Assembly: GCF_902833905.1 (NCBI RefSeq)
Contig: NZ_CADFGP010000028.1
Span: forward strand, 39,626 to 103,625
Origin: Paraburkholderia tuberum STM678
Lineage (GTDB): Bacteria; Pseudomonadota; Gammaproteobacteria; Burkholderiales; Burkholderiaceae
Direction: 5' to 3'
Length of the DNA stretch: 64,000 bases
Part shown: piece after piece, positions 50,660-60,086 of the stretch
Layout of the letters: each line of letters opens with the position of its first letter
Numbering within the stretch: the stretch's first letter is position 1
Notes under the pieces: model-generated
Told to the model about the DNA's origin: nothing
Database searches by the model: none
Seen by the model: only the letters and a program-made list of their open reading frames with translations
Made by a program: the position numbers and the translations under genes

Positions 50660-52063
50660 ATGAAAATCACCATTATCGGCACCGGCTATGTGGGCCTTGT
50701 CACCGGCGCGTGTCTCGCCGAGATCGGCAATGACGTCTTCTGTCTCGACGTCGATCAGCGCAAGATCGACATCCTCAACAAAGGCGGCGTGCCGATTCAC
50801 GAACCGGGCTTGCAGGAGATGATCGCCCGCACGCGCGCGGCTGGCCGCATCACGTTCTCGACCGATGTCGCCGCGAGCGTCGCGCACGGCGACGTGCAGT
50901 TCATCGCGGTCGGCACGCCGCCCGACGAAGACGGCTCCGCCGATCTGCAATATGTGCTCGAGGCCGCGCGCAACATCGGCCGCACGATGAATGGTTTCAA
51001 GGTGATCGTCGACAAATCGACGGTGCCGGTCGGCACCGCGCAGCGCGTGCGCGCGGTGATCAATGAAGAGCTCGCGAAACGCGGGCTCGCCGGCAGCGCG
51101 CAGCATCGCTTCTCGGTCGTGTCGAATCCGGAGTTCCTGAAGGAAGGTGCGGCCGTCGACGACTTCATGCGCCCCGACCGTATCGTGATCGGTATCGACG
51201 AAGACGAACCGGGCGTGCGGGCGCGCGAAATGATGAAGCGTCTGTACGCGCCGTTCAACCGCAATCACGAACGCACGCTGTACATGGACGTTCGCTCGGC
51301 CGAGTTCACCAAGTACGCGGCCAACGCGATGCTCGCGACGCGCATCTCGTTCATGAACGAGATGTCGAATCTCGCGGACAAGGTCGGCGCCGACATCGAA
51401 GCGGTGCGCCGCGGCATCGGTTCCGATCCGCGCATCGGCTATCACTTCCTGTATGCGGGCTGCGGCTATGGCGGCTCGTGCTTCCCGAAGGACGTGCAGG
51501 CGTTGATTCGCACCGCGAGCGAGAGCGGCCACAACCTGCGGATTCTCGAGGCGGTCGAGGAAGTGAACTACCAGCAGAAGGACGTGCTCGTGAACAAGAT
51601 CACCGCGAAGCTCGGCGAGGATTTGAGCGGCCGCGCGTTCGCGGTGTGGGGTCTCGCGTTCAAGCCGAATACCGACGACATGCGCGAGGCGCCGAGCCGT
51701 CGCGTGATCGGCGAGTTGCTTGCGCGCGGCGCGAACGTGCGTGCGTACGACCCGGTCGCCGTGACCGAGGCGCGTCGCGTATTCGCGATGGATCTGCACG
51801 CTGCGCCGGAGCAGCTGGCGCGTCTCACGTTCACGAGCACTCAGGACGAAACGCTGATCGGCGCCGACGCGCTCGTGATCGTGACCGAATGGAAGGAGTT
51901 CAAGAGTCCTGATTTCGTGCATCTGAAATCGGTGCTGAAGACACCGCTGATTTTCGACGGCCGCAACCTGTACGAACCGGACGCGATGACCGAGCTCGGT
52001 ATCGACTACCACGCCATTGGACGCCCCTATGCCCAACCCTCTGAACTTCCGGTCGATGCCTGA
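50660..52063 (+). CDS. UDP-glucose 6-dehydrogenase
   Basis: The 467-residue enzyme oxidises UDP-glucose to UDP-glucuronate. The Rossmann motif is IGTGYVGLVTGACLAE; VAVGTPPDEDGSADL is typical, as are PEFLKEGAAVDDFM with PDRIVIG, and the catalytic cysteine in LYAGCGYGGSCFPKDVQAL. The product supplies exopolysaccharide and 4-amino-4-deoxyarabinose for lipid A. It overlaps hldA by 35 bp, so the two are coupled. Confidence 0.96.
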   Translation: MKITIIGTGYVGLVTGACLAEIGNDVFCLDVDQRKIDILNKGGVPIHEPGLQEMIARTRAAGRITFSTDVAASVAHGDVQFIAVGTPPDEDGSADLQYVLEAARNIGRTMNGFKVIVDKSTVPVGTAQRVRAVINEELAKRGLAGSAQHRFSVVSNPEFLKEGAAVDDFMRPDRIVIGIDEDEPGVRAREMMKRLYAPFNRNHERTLYMDVRSAEFTKYAANAMLATRISFMNEMSNLADKVGADIEAVRRGIGSDPRIGYHFLYAGCGYGGSCFPKDVQALIRTASESGHNLRILEAVEEVNYQQKDVLVNKITAKLGEDLSGRAFAVWGLAFKPNTDDMREAPSRRVIGELLARGANVRAYDPVAVTEARRVFAMDLHAAPEQLARLTFTSTQDETLIGADALVIVTEWKEFKSPDFVHLKSVLKTPLIFDGRNLYEPDAMTELGIDYHAIGRPYAQPSELPVDA

Positions 52064-53036
52064 GGCCATGCCCGCGGCGCCCGCGTCCACGACGGCGCAG
52101 AAGCTCACGGTCGTGCCGCGCGCGCAGCTCAACGCGGCGCGCGTGCTGGTGGTCGGCGACGTGATGCTCGACCGATACTGGTTCGGCGACGTCAACCGCA
52201 TTTCTCCGGAGGCGCCCGTGCCGGTCGTGCACGTGCAGCGCCAGGAAGATCGGCTGGGCGGCGCGGCGAACGTCGCGCGCAACGCGGTCGCGCTCAGCGC
52301 GCAGGCGGGTCTTTTGTGCGTGGTCGGTCATGACGAGCCCGGCGAGCGCATCGTGCAGCTGCTCGGCGAAAGCGGCGTCACGCCGCATCTGGAACGCGAT
52401 CCGGCCTTGCTGACGACGATCAAGCTGCGCGTGCTGTCGCGTCAGCAGCAATTGCTGCGCGTCGATTTCGAAAACTCGCCGGCACACGAGGTGCTGCTCG
52501 CGGGCCTCGCGCGTTTCGACGAGCTGCTGCCATCGTACGACGTGATCCTGATGTCCGACTACGCGAAGGGCGGCCTCACGCACGTCACGCAAATGATCGC
52601 GAAGGCGCACGCGGCCGGCAAACCGGTGCTCGTCGATCCGAAGGGCGACGACTGGGAGCGCTATCGCGGCGCGACGCTGATCACGCCGAATCGCGCGGAA
52701 TTGCGCGAGGTCGTCGGACAGTGGAAGTCCGAGGAAGATCTGATCGCGCGCGTCACGAAGCTGCGCGCCGAGCTCCAGTTCAAGGCGCTGCTGCTGACGC
52801 GCTCGGAGGAGGGCATGACGCTGTTCTCCGACGATGGCATCCTGCACGCGTCGGCCGTTGCGCGCGAAGTGTATGATGTGTCGGGCGCGGGCGACACCGT
52901 GATCGCGACACTCGCCGCGATGCTCGGCGCGGGTCTTTCGCTCGTCGACGCGGTCGGACTCGCGAATCGCGCGGCCGGCATCGTGGTCGGCAAACTGGGC
53001 ACCGCCACCGTCGACTACGACGAACTCTTTTCCTGA
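52029..53036 (+). CDS. hldA: D-glycero-beta-D-manno-heptose-7-phosphate kinase
   Basis: The 335-residue PfkB/ribokinase-family kinase corresponds to the N-terminal half of E. coli HldE only. It has VLVVGDVMLDRYWFGDV, RQEDRLGGAANVARNAVAL, VDPKGDDWERYRGATLITPN and the phosphate-binding VYDVSGAGDTVIATLAAML. It makes heptose 1,7-bisphosphate for the LPS core. No adenylyltransferase domain is attached, so a separate hldC is needed. Start ATG 52029 is inside ugd; later in-frame ATGs are possible. Confidence 0.93.
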   Translation: MPNPLNFRSMPEAMPAAPASTTAQKLTVVPRAQLNAARVLVVGDVMLDRYWFGDVNRISPEAPVPVVHVQRQEDRLGGAANVARNAVALSAQAGLLCVVGHDEPGERIVQLLGESGVTPHLERDPALLTTIKLRVLSRQQQLLRVDFENSPAHEVLLAGLARFDELLPSYDVILMSDYAKGGLTHVTQMIAKAHAAGKPVLVDPKGDDWERYRGATLITPNRAELREVVGQWKSEEDLIARVTKLRAELQFKALLLTRSEEGMTLFSDDGILHASAVAREVYDVSGAGDTVIATLAAMLGAGLSLVDAVGLANRAAGIVVGKLGTATVDYDELFS

Positions 53037-53121
53037 TGCAGCCCGCGGGGCGCCGTCGTCCGACGGACCAGCGGACCCCGCGCGGCGTTGACTGAACGAA
53101 GCTCACTACCGCAGGATCACC

Positions 53122-54114
53122 ATGACCGTCATCGTCACCGGCGCGGCCGGTTTTATCGGCAGCAATCTCGTGAAGGCGCTCAACGAGCGCGGCGAACAGC
53201 GCATCATCGCCGTCGATAACCTCACGCGTGCGGACAAGTTCAGGAATCTGGTCGACTGCGAAATCGACGACTATCTCGACAAAACCGAATTCGTCGAGCG
53301 CTTCAGGCGCGGCGACTTCGGCAAGGTGCGCGCGATATTCCACGAAGGCGCCTGCTCGGACACGATGGAAACCGACGGCCGCTACATGATGGACAACAAC
53401 TACCGCTATAGCCGCGACGTGCTGGACATCTGCCTCGCGCAGAACGTCCAGTTCCTGTACGCGTCGTCGGCGGCTACATATGGAGGCTCGAGCCGCTTCG
53501 TCGAGGAGCGCGAGGTCGAGCAGCCGCTGAACGTGTACGGCTATTCGAAGTTCCTGTTCGATCAGGTGATTCGCCGCGTGCTGCCCACGGCGAAGAGCCA
53601 GATCGTGGGCTTCCGTTATTTCAACGTCTACGGTCCGCGCGAAACGCACAAGGCGCGCATGGCGTCGGTCGCGTTTCACAACTTCAACCAGTTCCGCGCC
53701 GAGGGCAAGGTCAAGCTGTTCGGCGAGTACAACGGCTACGCGGCCGGCGAGCAGACGCGCGATTTCATCTCGGTCGAAGACGTCGTCAAGGTCAACCTGT
53801 TCTTCTTCGATCGTCCGGAGAAGTCAGGCATTTTCAATCTCGGCACCGGCCGCGCGCAGCCGTTCAACGATATCGCGAGCACCGTGGTCAACACGCTGCG
53901 CGCGCTGAACAACGAGCCGGCGCTGTCGCTCGCGGATCAGGTGCAACGCGGGCTGATCGAATACATTCCGTTCCCCGACGCGCTGCGCGGCAAGTATCAG
54001 TGCTTCACGCAGGCCGATCAGTCGAAACTGCGCACGGCCGGCTACGACGCGCCGTTTCTGAGCGTGCAGGAAGGTGTCGATCGTTACGTGCGTTGGCTGT
54101 TCGGCCAGGTGTGA
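53122..54114 (+). CDS. hldD: ADP-L-glycero-D-manno-heptose 6-epimerase
   Basis: The 330-residue short-chain dehydrogenase/epimerase has the NADP motif VTGAAGFIGSNLVKAL, FHEGACSDTMETDGRYMMD, the catalytic Tyr and Lys in YGYSKFLFDQVIRR, and FRYFNVYGPRETHKARMAS. It makes the L-glycero-D-manno-heptose donor for LPS inner core. It follows hldA by 85 bp. Confidence 0.96.
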   Translation: MTVIVTGAAGFIGSNLVKALNERGEQRIIAVDNLTRADKFRNLVDCEIDDYLDKTEFVERFRRGDFGKVRAIFHEGACSDTMETDGRYMMDNNYRYSRDVLDICLAQNVQFLYASSAATYGGSSRFVEEREVEQPLNVYGYSKFLFDQVIRRVLPTAKSQIVGFRYFNVYGPRETHKARMASVAFHNFNQFRAEGKVKLFGEYNGYAAGEQTRDFISVEDVVKVNLFFFDRPEKSGIFNLGTGRAQPFNDIASTVVNTLRALNNEPALSLADQVQRGLIEYIPFPDALRGKYQCFTQADQSKLRTAGYDAPFLSVQEGVDRYVRWLFGQV

Positions 54115-54192
54115 TTCGTACGTCATCCTCTTTAAACTGGAATCTCCTGGCCGGTGATGGTCGCCGGCCAGTGGCAACAGGGAGATTCCAAT

Positions 54193-54567
54193 ATGTTTCG
54201 AAAAGTACTGGTTACCGCGGCGATGCTCGCCGCTTTCGGCCACGCATATGCGGCGGTCGACGTCAACACGGCTAACGAAGACGCGCTGCGCGGCATCAAG
54301 GGCATCGGTCCGGCAAAAGCCAAAGCGATTGTCGAGGAACGTAATGCGCACGGCCCGTTCAAGGACGCGGCGGATTTCGGCAAGCGCGTCAAGGGCATGG
54401 GCGGGCACACCATCGAGCGCCTGCAGGCGGAGGGTCTCGCTGTCGGACCGGCTGGCGCGGCTGCTAGCACGCAGGTTGCGGCAGCTGCGGCGGGCAAGGA
54501 GCCGGCCGCTACGGCCGCGTCCGCCGCCACGCAGAAGGGCGCCGCCGCAGTGGCGGTGAAGAAGTAA
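54193..54567 (+). CDS. ComEA-like helix-hairpin-helix DNA-binding exported protein
   Basis: The 124-residue protein has a signal peptide (MFRKVLVTAAMLAAFGHAYA, cleaved before AVDVN). The ComEA-type HhH domain follows: VDVNTANEDALRGIKGIGPA, KAKAIVEERNAHGPFKDAADF and VKGMGGHTIERLQAEGL. A disordered Ala/Thr-rich tail completes it. Periplasmic DNA binding during natural transformation is the family role. GGGAGA precedes the ATG at 54193, better than the upstream ATGs. No other competence genes are nearby. Confidence 0.88.
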   Translation: MFRKVLVTAAMLAAFGHAYAAVDVNTANEDALRGIKGIGPAKAKAIVEERNAHGPFKDAADFGKRVKGMGGHTIERLQAEGLAVGPAGAAASTQVAAAAAGKEPAATAASAATQKGAAAVAVKK

Positions 54568-54660
54568 GCGGCCGCGAGCCTTGCGCGTGCCATGCTGACG
54601 AGCGGCTTGCGGCGCGCACGGTTCGCGAACGTTCCATTGCATCGATTGGTACACACGTTT

Positions 54661-54688
54661 TCCCGCGGCTCGCAGCCGCGGGCTTTTT
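54661..54688 (+). terminator. Terminator after the ComEA-like gene
   Basis: cccgcggct and agccgcggg (54662-54670 and 54674-54682) with a cgc loop are followed by ctttttgc. The next 25 bases contain an imperfect catccatg direct repeat of no clear meaning. Confidence 0.85.
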
Positions 54689-54812
54689 GCGTAGCAACAC
54701 CCTGCATCCATGCATCCATGCGGGCAGAAGGGCCGCAGGGCAGCGCCGGAGATCGTGGTTTAGAATCGATGCATTGAAGACACTCTTTCGCGCATCGATC
54801 GCTAGACCCCAT

Positions 54813-55715
54813 ATGGCATACCAAACGATTGAAGACACGGTCGGCAATACGCCGCTCGTACAACTCGTCCGGCTTCCCGACGACGAGATCCGTAGCCGCA
54901 ACAATGTGATCCTCGCGAAGCTCGAGGGCAACAATCCTGCGGGGTCGGTGAAAGACCGGCCGGCGTTGTCCATGATCAAGAAGGCCGAAGCGCGCGGACG
55001 CATCAAGCCGGGCGACACGCTGATCGAATCGACGAGCGGCAACACCGGCATCGCGCTCGCGATGGCCGCCGCAGTCCGCGGCTACAAGATGGTGCTGATC
55101 ATGCCGGAAGATCTGTCAGTCGAGCGCCGCCAGAGCATGGCCGCTTACGGCGCGGAAATCATTCTGACGCCTGTCAAAGGCGGCATGGAGTACGCGCGCG
55201 ATCTCGCCGAGCAGATGCAGCGCGAAGGCAAGGGCATCATCCTCGATCAGTTCGCGAACCCGGACAATCCGGCCTCGCACATCGAAGGCACGGGCCCGGA
55301 AATCTGGCGCGACACGGAAGGGCGCATCACGCACTTCGTGTCGTCGATGGGCACGACCGGCACGATCATGGGCGTGTCGACGTATCTGAAAACGCAGAAC
55401 CAGCAGATCGAAATCATCGGCGCGCAGCCGGAAGAGGGCTCGCGTATTCCGGGTATTCGCAAATGGCCGGAAGCGTATCTGCCGAAAATCTTCGACCGCA
55501 GCCGCGTCGACCGCGTGGAGAACGTCAGCCAATCCGCGGCCGAGGCGATGGCGCGCCGCCTGGCGTCGGTCGAAGGCATCTTCGCGGGCATTTCGTCGGG
55601 TGGCGCGTGCGAAGTCGCGCTGCGCATCGCGCGTCAGGTCGAGAACGCGACGATCGTGTTCATCGTCTGCGATCGCGGCGACCGTTACCTGTCCACGGGG
55701 GTATTTCCCGCGTAA
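54813..55715 (+). CDS. cysM: Cysteine synthase B
   Basis: The 300-residue PLP enzyme makes cysteine from O-acetylserine and sulfide or thiosulfate. It starts MAYQTIEDTVGNTPLVQLVR. The PLP lysine is in NNPAGSVKDRPALSM, the substrate loop is IESTSGNTGIALAMAA, the phosphate loop is SSMGTTGTIMGVS, and EGIFAGISSGG follows. The pattern matches CysM rather than CysK. ATG 54813 was chosen over a longer in-frame start. Confidence 0.95.
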   Translation: MAYQTIEDTVGNTPLVQLVRLPDDEIRSRNNVILAKLEGNNPAGSVKDRPALSMIKKAEARGRIKPGDTLIESTSGNTGIALAMAAAVRGYKMVLIMPEDLSVERRQSMAAYGAEIILTPVKGGMEYARDLAEQMQREGKGIILDQFANPDNPASHIEGTGPEIWRDTEGRITHFVSSMGTTGTIMGVSTYLKTQNQQIEIIGAQPEEGSRIPGIRKWPEAYLPKIFDRSRVDRVENVSQSAAEAMARRLASVEGIFAGISSGGACEVALRIARQVENATIVFIVCDRGDRYLSTGVFPA

Positions 55716-55755
55716 GCGGGTCGCTGGGCGCCTTCGCGGGCACACGAGCTAATGA

Positions 55756-55785
55756 AAAGCGCCGGTCGAGCCGGCGCTTTTTTTG
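55756..55785. terminator. Bidirectional terminator between cysM and mltB
   Basis: agcgccgg (55758-55765) and ccggcgct (55771-55778) enclose a short loop, with AAAA on the left and a T-run on the right. It serves the convergent cysM and mltB genes. Confidence 0.93.
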
Positions 55786-55827
55786 CGTCTTTCAACGCGA
55801 GGCACCCGCGGCGACTCGCGGCGTGAC

Positions 55828-57096
55828 TCACTGCGAATCAGAGTTCGACTGATCCGCCTGGCCTTGCGACGCGCTGCCGTTGTTGGCCGCTTTTGCGGCA
55901 TTCGCCGCGTCGATTGCTTGCATCTGCGCCTTGACCTTCTGACCCAGCTGATACACCGCGAGCGCATAGAAGAAGCTGCGGTTGTAGCGCGTGAGCACGT
56001 AGAAATTCTTCAGGCCGAGCACGAACTCGGTGCCGCGTCCCGGCGTCGGCAGATCGACCACCGTGACCGGGGTGCCCGCTTCGGAAGCAATGTCGACGTT
56101 CGGCTCGTTCAGCACGAGGCCGGCACGCAGCAACTGGTCGAGCGGCCAGTGCGGCTCCGGCTGCCCATTGGCCGCGGCCTGCGCGACACCGAGGCTGCCC
56201 GCGTCCGAGCCGATTCGCCATACCACCGGCCGGCCGCTTTCCCAGCCGTTCTGGCGCAGATAATTCGCGACGCTGCCGATCGCATCCGCATCGCTCGTGC
56301 GCAGATCGATGCGCTTGTTGCCTTCGTAGTCGACCGCGTATTGGACGATGCTGCTCGGCAGGAACTGCGGAATGCCGATCGCGCCGGTGTACGAGCCGAG
56401 CACCGTGTTCGGGTCGATCTGCGCGTCGCGCGTCCACACCAGGTAGTCTTCGAGATTCTTGCGGAAGGTCGCCTGGCGGTCCGCGCGATTCGCGGTGTTC
56501 GGATAATCGAAGCTCAGCGTGGTCAGCGCATCGAGCACGCGGAAATTACCCATGTAGCGACCGTAGATCGTCTCGACGCCGATGATGCCGACGATCATCT
56601 CCGGCGGCACGCCGAACTCCTGATACGCGCGCTGCAGCGTGGCCCGGTTCTCGCGCCAGAACTGCACGCCGGCATTGACGCGCACCGGGTCGAGGAAGCG
56701 CGCCTGATACGAGCGCCAGTTCTTGACCGACGGCGTCGGTGACGGGGTGACCAGCTTCACCGCGGTCGCCGAGTAGCTGACGCCGGTGAACAGCGCGTGC
56801 AGCGACGCTTCGTCGAAATCGTAGCGTGCGACCATCTCGTTGATGAACGCATCGACGTTCGCGTTGTGCGCATAGCGCTGCGGAATGATCTCTTCCTCGA
56901 ACGTCTGTCCTTGCGGTACCGGCTGCTGCGGCTGGCTCTGCGCGAGTTGCACCGGTGCTTTCCTCGTGGCGCTTTGCGCGCTCGCGGGACTTGCTGCGGT
57001 GAACATGCACGATGCGACGATCAGTGAGGCGGCGTGGGTGCCGAGGCGAAGACGGTTGCGTGGGGATCCTGCGGACAGAGCAAGCTTGACGGTCAT
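55828..57096 (-). CDS. mltB: Membrane-bound lytic murein transglycosylase B
   Basis: The 422-residue enzyme cleaves peptidoglycan to 1,6-anhydro-muropeptides. It has an N-terminal signal peptide with SLIVASCMFTAASPASAQS; the TAASPAS-type end, and a cysteine followed by MFTA, leave it unclear whether it is a lipoprotein. The catalytic glutamate is in VGIIGVETIYGRYMGNFRV, and GAIGIPQFLPSSIVQYAVDY is the family signature. GLKNFYVLTRYNRSFFYALA and a short Gln/Asn-rich tail end the protein. ATG 57096 (MTVKLALSAG) was chosen. Confidence 0.93.
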   Translation of the reverse strand: MTVKLALSAGSPRNRLRLGTHAASLIVASCMFTAASPASAQSATRKAPVQLAQSQPQQPVPQGQTFEEEIIPQRYAHNANVDAFINEMVARYDFDEASLHALFTGVSYSATAVKLVTPSPTPSVKNWRSYQARFLDPVRVNAGVQFWRENRATLQRAYQEFGVPPEMIVGIIGVETIYGRYMGNFRVLDALTTLSFDYPNTANRADRQATFRKNLEDYLVWTRDAQIDPNTVLGSYTGAIGIPQFLPSSIVQYAVDYEGNKRIDLRTSDADAIGSVANYLRQNGWESGRPVVWRIGSDAGSLGVAQAAANGQPEPHWPLDQLLRAGLVLNEPNVDIASEAGTPVTVVDLPTPGRGTEFVLGLKNFYVLTRYNRSFFYALAVYQLGQKVKAQMQAIDAANAAKAANNGSASQGQADQSNSDSQ

Positions 57097-57340
57097 GGTG
57101 AGCAGTGAGCGCGATGCGTGAAAGGCTGGAAGCAGTCGGAAAGCTGCAGGAACGAAACGGCGAATAACGGGTCGGGGAAGTATATCCGACGACTTCCGCA
57201 AAACCGTGCTGAATCGGCGACAGCGGCGTCGTGTGGTAACTTGACGAATGGAGGCGCGCGGGGGCGCGCGCCGCTCGACGGAGACACGCCGCGCGCGCAG
57301 TTCATGCGTCGCGCCGTAGAAGAGACGCACAACACGAACT

Positions 57341-58264
57341 ATGGCAACAGGCTTCTATTCCCACCCCGACTGTCTGCTGCACGACATGGGGCAGTGGCAC
57401 CCCGAGTGTCCCGCGCGCCTGCAGGCGATCGAGGATCAACTGATCGCAAGCCGCATCGACGCGCTGATCGAGCGCGAATCGCCGCCGCTCGTCGACGAGG
57501 CCGCGCTGCTGCGAGTGCACACGCAGGCGCATGTCGACTACATCCGCGGTCGCTCGCCCGTCGAGGGCGTCGCCGAGATCGATCCCGACACGACGATGAA
57601 TCCGCACACGTGGCAGGCCGCGCTGCGCGCGGCGGGCGCGGCGGTCGCCGCCACCGACGCGGTGATCGAAGGCCGCTACGACAACGCGTTCTGCAGCGTG
57701 CGGCCGCCGGGCCATCACGCGGAACCGGCGCGTGCGATGGGCTTCTGCTTTTTCAACAACATCGCGATCGCCGCGCGCCACGCGCTCGACGTGCATGGTC
57801 TCGCGCGCGTCGCCATCATCGACTTCGACGTGCACCACGGCAACGGCACCGAGGCCGCGTTCTCGGGCGACCCGCGCGTGCTGATGTGCAGCATCTTCCA
57901 GCACCCGTTCTATCCGTTCACGGGCGCCGACAACCAGGCGTCCAACATGTGCAACGTGCCGATGCCGGCGCGTTCGAACGGCATGGCCGTGCGCGAAGCG
58001 GTCGATATGCTGTGGTTGCCGCGCCTGCACGAATTCAGGCCGGAGATGCTGTTCATCTCGGCGGGCTTCGACGCGCATCGCGAGGACGACCTCGGCAACA
58101 TGGGCCTCGTCGAAGACGATTACGCGTGGATCACCGACCAGATGCGCGAGATCGCGCGGCGTTATGCGCGTGGGCGCATCGTCAGTTGTCTCGAGGGCGG
58201 CTACAACCTGTCGGCGCTCGGGCGCAGCGTGGTCGCGCACGTGCGGTCGCTGGCGGAGATCTGA
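57341..58264 (+). CDS. Histone-deacetylase-family / acetylpolyamine amidohydrolase-like protein
   Basis: The 307-residue zinc deacetylase has the class II-type pattern: catalytic histidines in SVRPPGHHAEPARAMGFCFF, zinc ligands in VAIIDFDVHHGNGTEAAF and SAGFDAHREDDLGNMG, and C-terminal LEGGYNLSALG. Bacterial members deacetylate acetylpolyamines or acetyl-lysine. The tandem crotonase gene 80 bp downstream may be co-transcribed. The substrate is unknown. Confidence 0.9.
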   Translation: MATGFYSHPDCLLHDMGQWHPECPARLQAIEDQLIASRIDALIERESPPLVDEAALLRVHTQAHVDYIRGRSPVEGVAEIDPDTTMNPHTWQAALRAAGAAVAATDAVIEGRYDNAFCSVRPPGHHAEPARAMGFCFFNNIAIAARHALDVHGLARVAIIDFDVHHGNGTEAAFSGDPRVLMCSIFQHPFYPFTGADNQASNMCNVPMPARSNGMAVREAVDMLWLPRLHEFRPEMLFISAGFDAHREDDLGNMGLVEDDYAWITDQMREIARRYARGRIVSCLEGGYNLSALGRSVVAHVRSLAEI

Positions 58265-58343
58265 GGTTGCCCGACTGCACGCGGCGACAGTGGCTCGAAA
58301 GCCAGCGAGCGAAAATCGACATTCACGTACCGAGGAGCGAGCC

Positions 58344-59153
58344 ATGAACGCCAGTCCCGCCAGCACCGGCGACGCGTCGCTGGTCACGATCGAACACGAC
58401 GCATATCGCGTAGCGGGCGTCGTGCGCGTGACGATGAATCGGCCCGATGCGTTCAACGCGCTGTCCGAAGCGTTGCTCGACGGACTGCAGCAGACGCTGA
58501 CCGGGATCGCGAAGACCGATGCCCGTGTGGTCGTGATCGCCGGCGCTGGCCGCGCGTTCTGCGCGGGGCACGACCTGAAGGAAATGCGCGCGGCGCCATC
58601 GCTTGCTTATTACCAGCAGCTGTTCGCGCGCTGCACGAAGCTGATGCTGACGATCCAGCGCATGCCGCAGCCGGTGATCGCGCGCGTGCATGGCATCGCG
58701 ACCGCCGCCGGCTGCCAGCTGGTCGCAATGTGCGATCTCGCGGTCGCCGCCGATACCGCGCGCTTCGCCGTATCGGGCGTGAACCTCGGATTGTTCTGCG
58801 CGACACCGTCGGTGCCGCTGTCGCGCAACCTGTCGCGCAAGGCCGCGCTCGAAATGCTGCTGACCGGCGATTTCATCGACGCCGCCGAAGCGCGCAAGCA
58901 GGGGCTCGTGAACCGCGTCGCCCCAGCCGATGCGCTCGACGACGAAGTCGCGCGGCTCGCCGCGAGCATCTGCGCGAAGCCGGTCGAAGCTGTCAGCGCG
59001 GGCAAGGGCCTGTTCTACCGGCAGCTCGAAATGGGTATCGAAGCCGCGTACCAGCTCGCGGGGCAGACGATGGCCTGCAACATGATGGACGACTCGGCGC
59101 TCGAAGGCGTGCAGGCTTTCATCGACAAACGCGCGCCGAAGTGGAAGCGCTAG
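58344..59153 (+). CDS. Enoyl-CoA hydratase/isomerase-family protein (ECHDC3-like), catalytic glutamates apparently absent
   Basis: The 269-residue crotonase-fold protein has VVRVTMNRPDAFNALSEALL, the oxyanion-hole AGAGRAFCAGHDLKEM and RVHGIATAAGCQLVAMCDLA. In active hydratases the second stretch reads GGGCEL and the next carries another glutamate. Here the residues are AGCQL and VSGVNLGLFCATPSV, so both usual glutamates appear replaced. This matches the ECHDC3-like branch, whose reaction is uncertain. GAGGAG lies upstream of ATG 58344. Hydration of enoyl-CoA should not be assumed. Confidence 0.85.
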   Translation: MNASPASTGDASLVTIEHDAYRVAGVVRVTMNRPDAFNALSEALLDGLQQTLTGIAKTDARVVVIAGAGRAFCAGHDLKEMRAAPSLAYYQQLFARCTKLMLTIQRMPQPVIARVHGIATAAGCQLVAMCDLAVAADTARFAVSGVNLGLFCATPSVPLSRNLSRKAALEMLLTGDFIDAAEARKQGLVNRVAPADALDDEVARLAASICAKPVEAVSAGKGLFYRQLEMGIEAAYQLAGQTMACNMMDDSALEGVQAFIDKRAPKWKR

Positions 59154-59180
59154 TCGACGGCCAGCAAGCGCCGCGTCTTG

Positions 59181-60086
59181 TCAACTCGGTCCCACCGCCC
59201 GCCTTTCGATCCACTCGACCAACGCCTCGATCACCCGATCGCGATCGAGGTCGTTCATCGTCTCGTGGTAGCTACCCTCGTGCAGCGTGAGCGTCTTGTC
59301 CGGCGAGCCCGCGTGCTCGCCGAACGCGCGGCTGCCGTCGGGCTCGGTCACTTTGTCGTCGGTGCCATGAAACACGAGCAGCGGCATGCGCAGCCTCGCG
59401 CGTCCGCGTTCGATGCGCGCCATCGCGAGCAGCAGCTCGGCGCCCGTGCGCGCCGGAATCGCGTCGTGATGGACGAGCGGATCGTTGAGGTTGGCTTTGA
59501 CCACCGGCTGAAGGCGCGAGAGCAGCGCAGGGTCGATCTTCATCGCCGGGAAGGTTGGGTAGACGCGGCTGATCACCTGGCTTAGCGCGAGCATCCACTT
59601 CGGCACGTCGCGGCCCGGCGCGAGCGCGGGGCTCGACAGGATCAGGCCGGCAAGGCGCCGCCCGCTCGCGTCGAGGCGCTCTATCGCATACAGCGCCGCC
59701 ACCGCGCCACCCATGCTGTGGCCCATCAGGAATAACGGCGCACAGCTTTGCGCGGCGGCGTCGAGCAGCGCCTGCGCATCGAGCAGGTAGTCGTCGAAGC
59801 GTTTCACATAGGCGCGCTTCCCGGGCGCGTGGCCGTGGCCGCGCAGATCGATCGCGACGAGTTCGATGCCCGCCGCGTTGAGCCGGCCCGCAACGGCGGC
59901 GTAACGGCCGGCGTGTTCGGCGAGGCCGTGCAGCAGCGCGACCGTCGCGCGTATGGGCCCGTTCGGCCGCCAGCGATACAGCGGCAATTCGATGCCATCG
60001 CCAGTCGTCACCGACCCGCGCTGCGGCGCATCTTTATTGAGACTGCCGGCGCTCGCGCGCACGGTGTGGCTCGGAGAAGTCTGCAT
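59181..60086 (-). CDS. Alpha/beta hydrolase, monoacylglycerol-lipase-like
   Basis: The 301-residue protein has the Hydrolase_4/monoglyceride lipase pattern. The oxyanion region is VALLHGLAEHAGRYAAVAGR, then VAIDLRGHGHAPGKRAYV. The nucleophile is in FLMGHSMGGAVAALYA, the acid in LLVFHGTDDKVTEPDGS and the histidine in LHEGSYHETMNDLDR. It should cleave monoacylglycerols or similar esters. No signal peptide is seen. It converges with the crotonase gene, 27 bp apart. Confidence 0.88.
   Translation of the reverse strand: MQTSPSHTVRASAGSLNKDAPQRGSVTTGDGIELPLYRWRPNGPIRATVALLHGLAEHAGRYAAVAGRLNAAGIELVAIDLRGHGHAPGKRAYVKRFDDYLLDAQALLDAAAQSCAPLFLMGHSMGGAVAALYAIERLDASGRRLAGLILSSPALAPGRDVPKWMLALSQVISRVYPTFPAMKIDPALLSRLQPVVKANLNDPLVHHDAIPARTGAELLLAMARIERGRARLRMPLLVFHGTDDKVTEPDGSRAFGEHAGSPDKTLTLHEGSYHETMNDLDRDRVIEALVEWIERRAVGPS

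Noticed and set aside
54700..54722. catccatgcatccatg repeat near cysM
   Set aside because: It is a very short direct repeat with no partner sites or conserved context in view.
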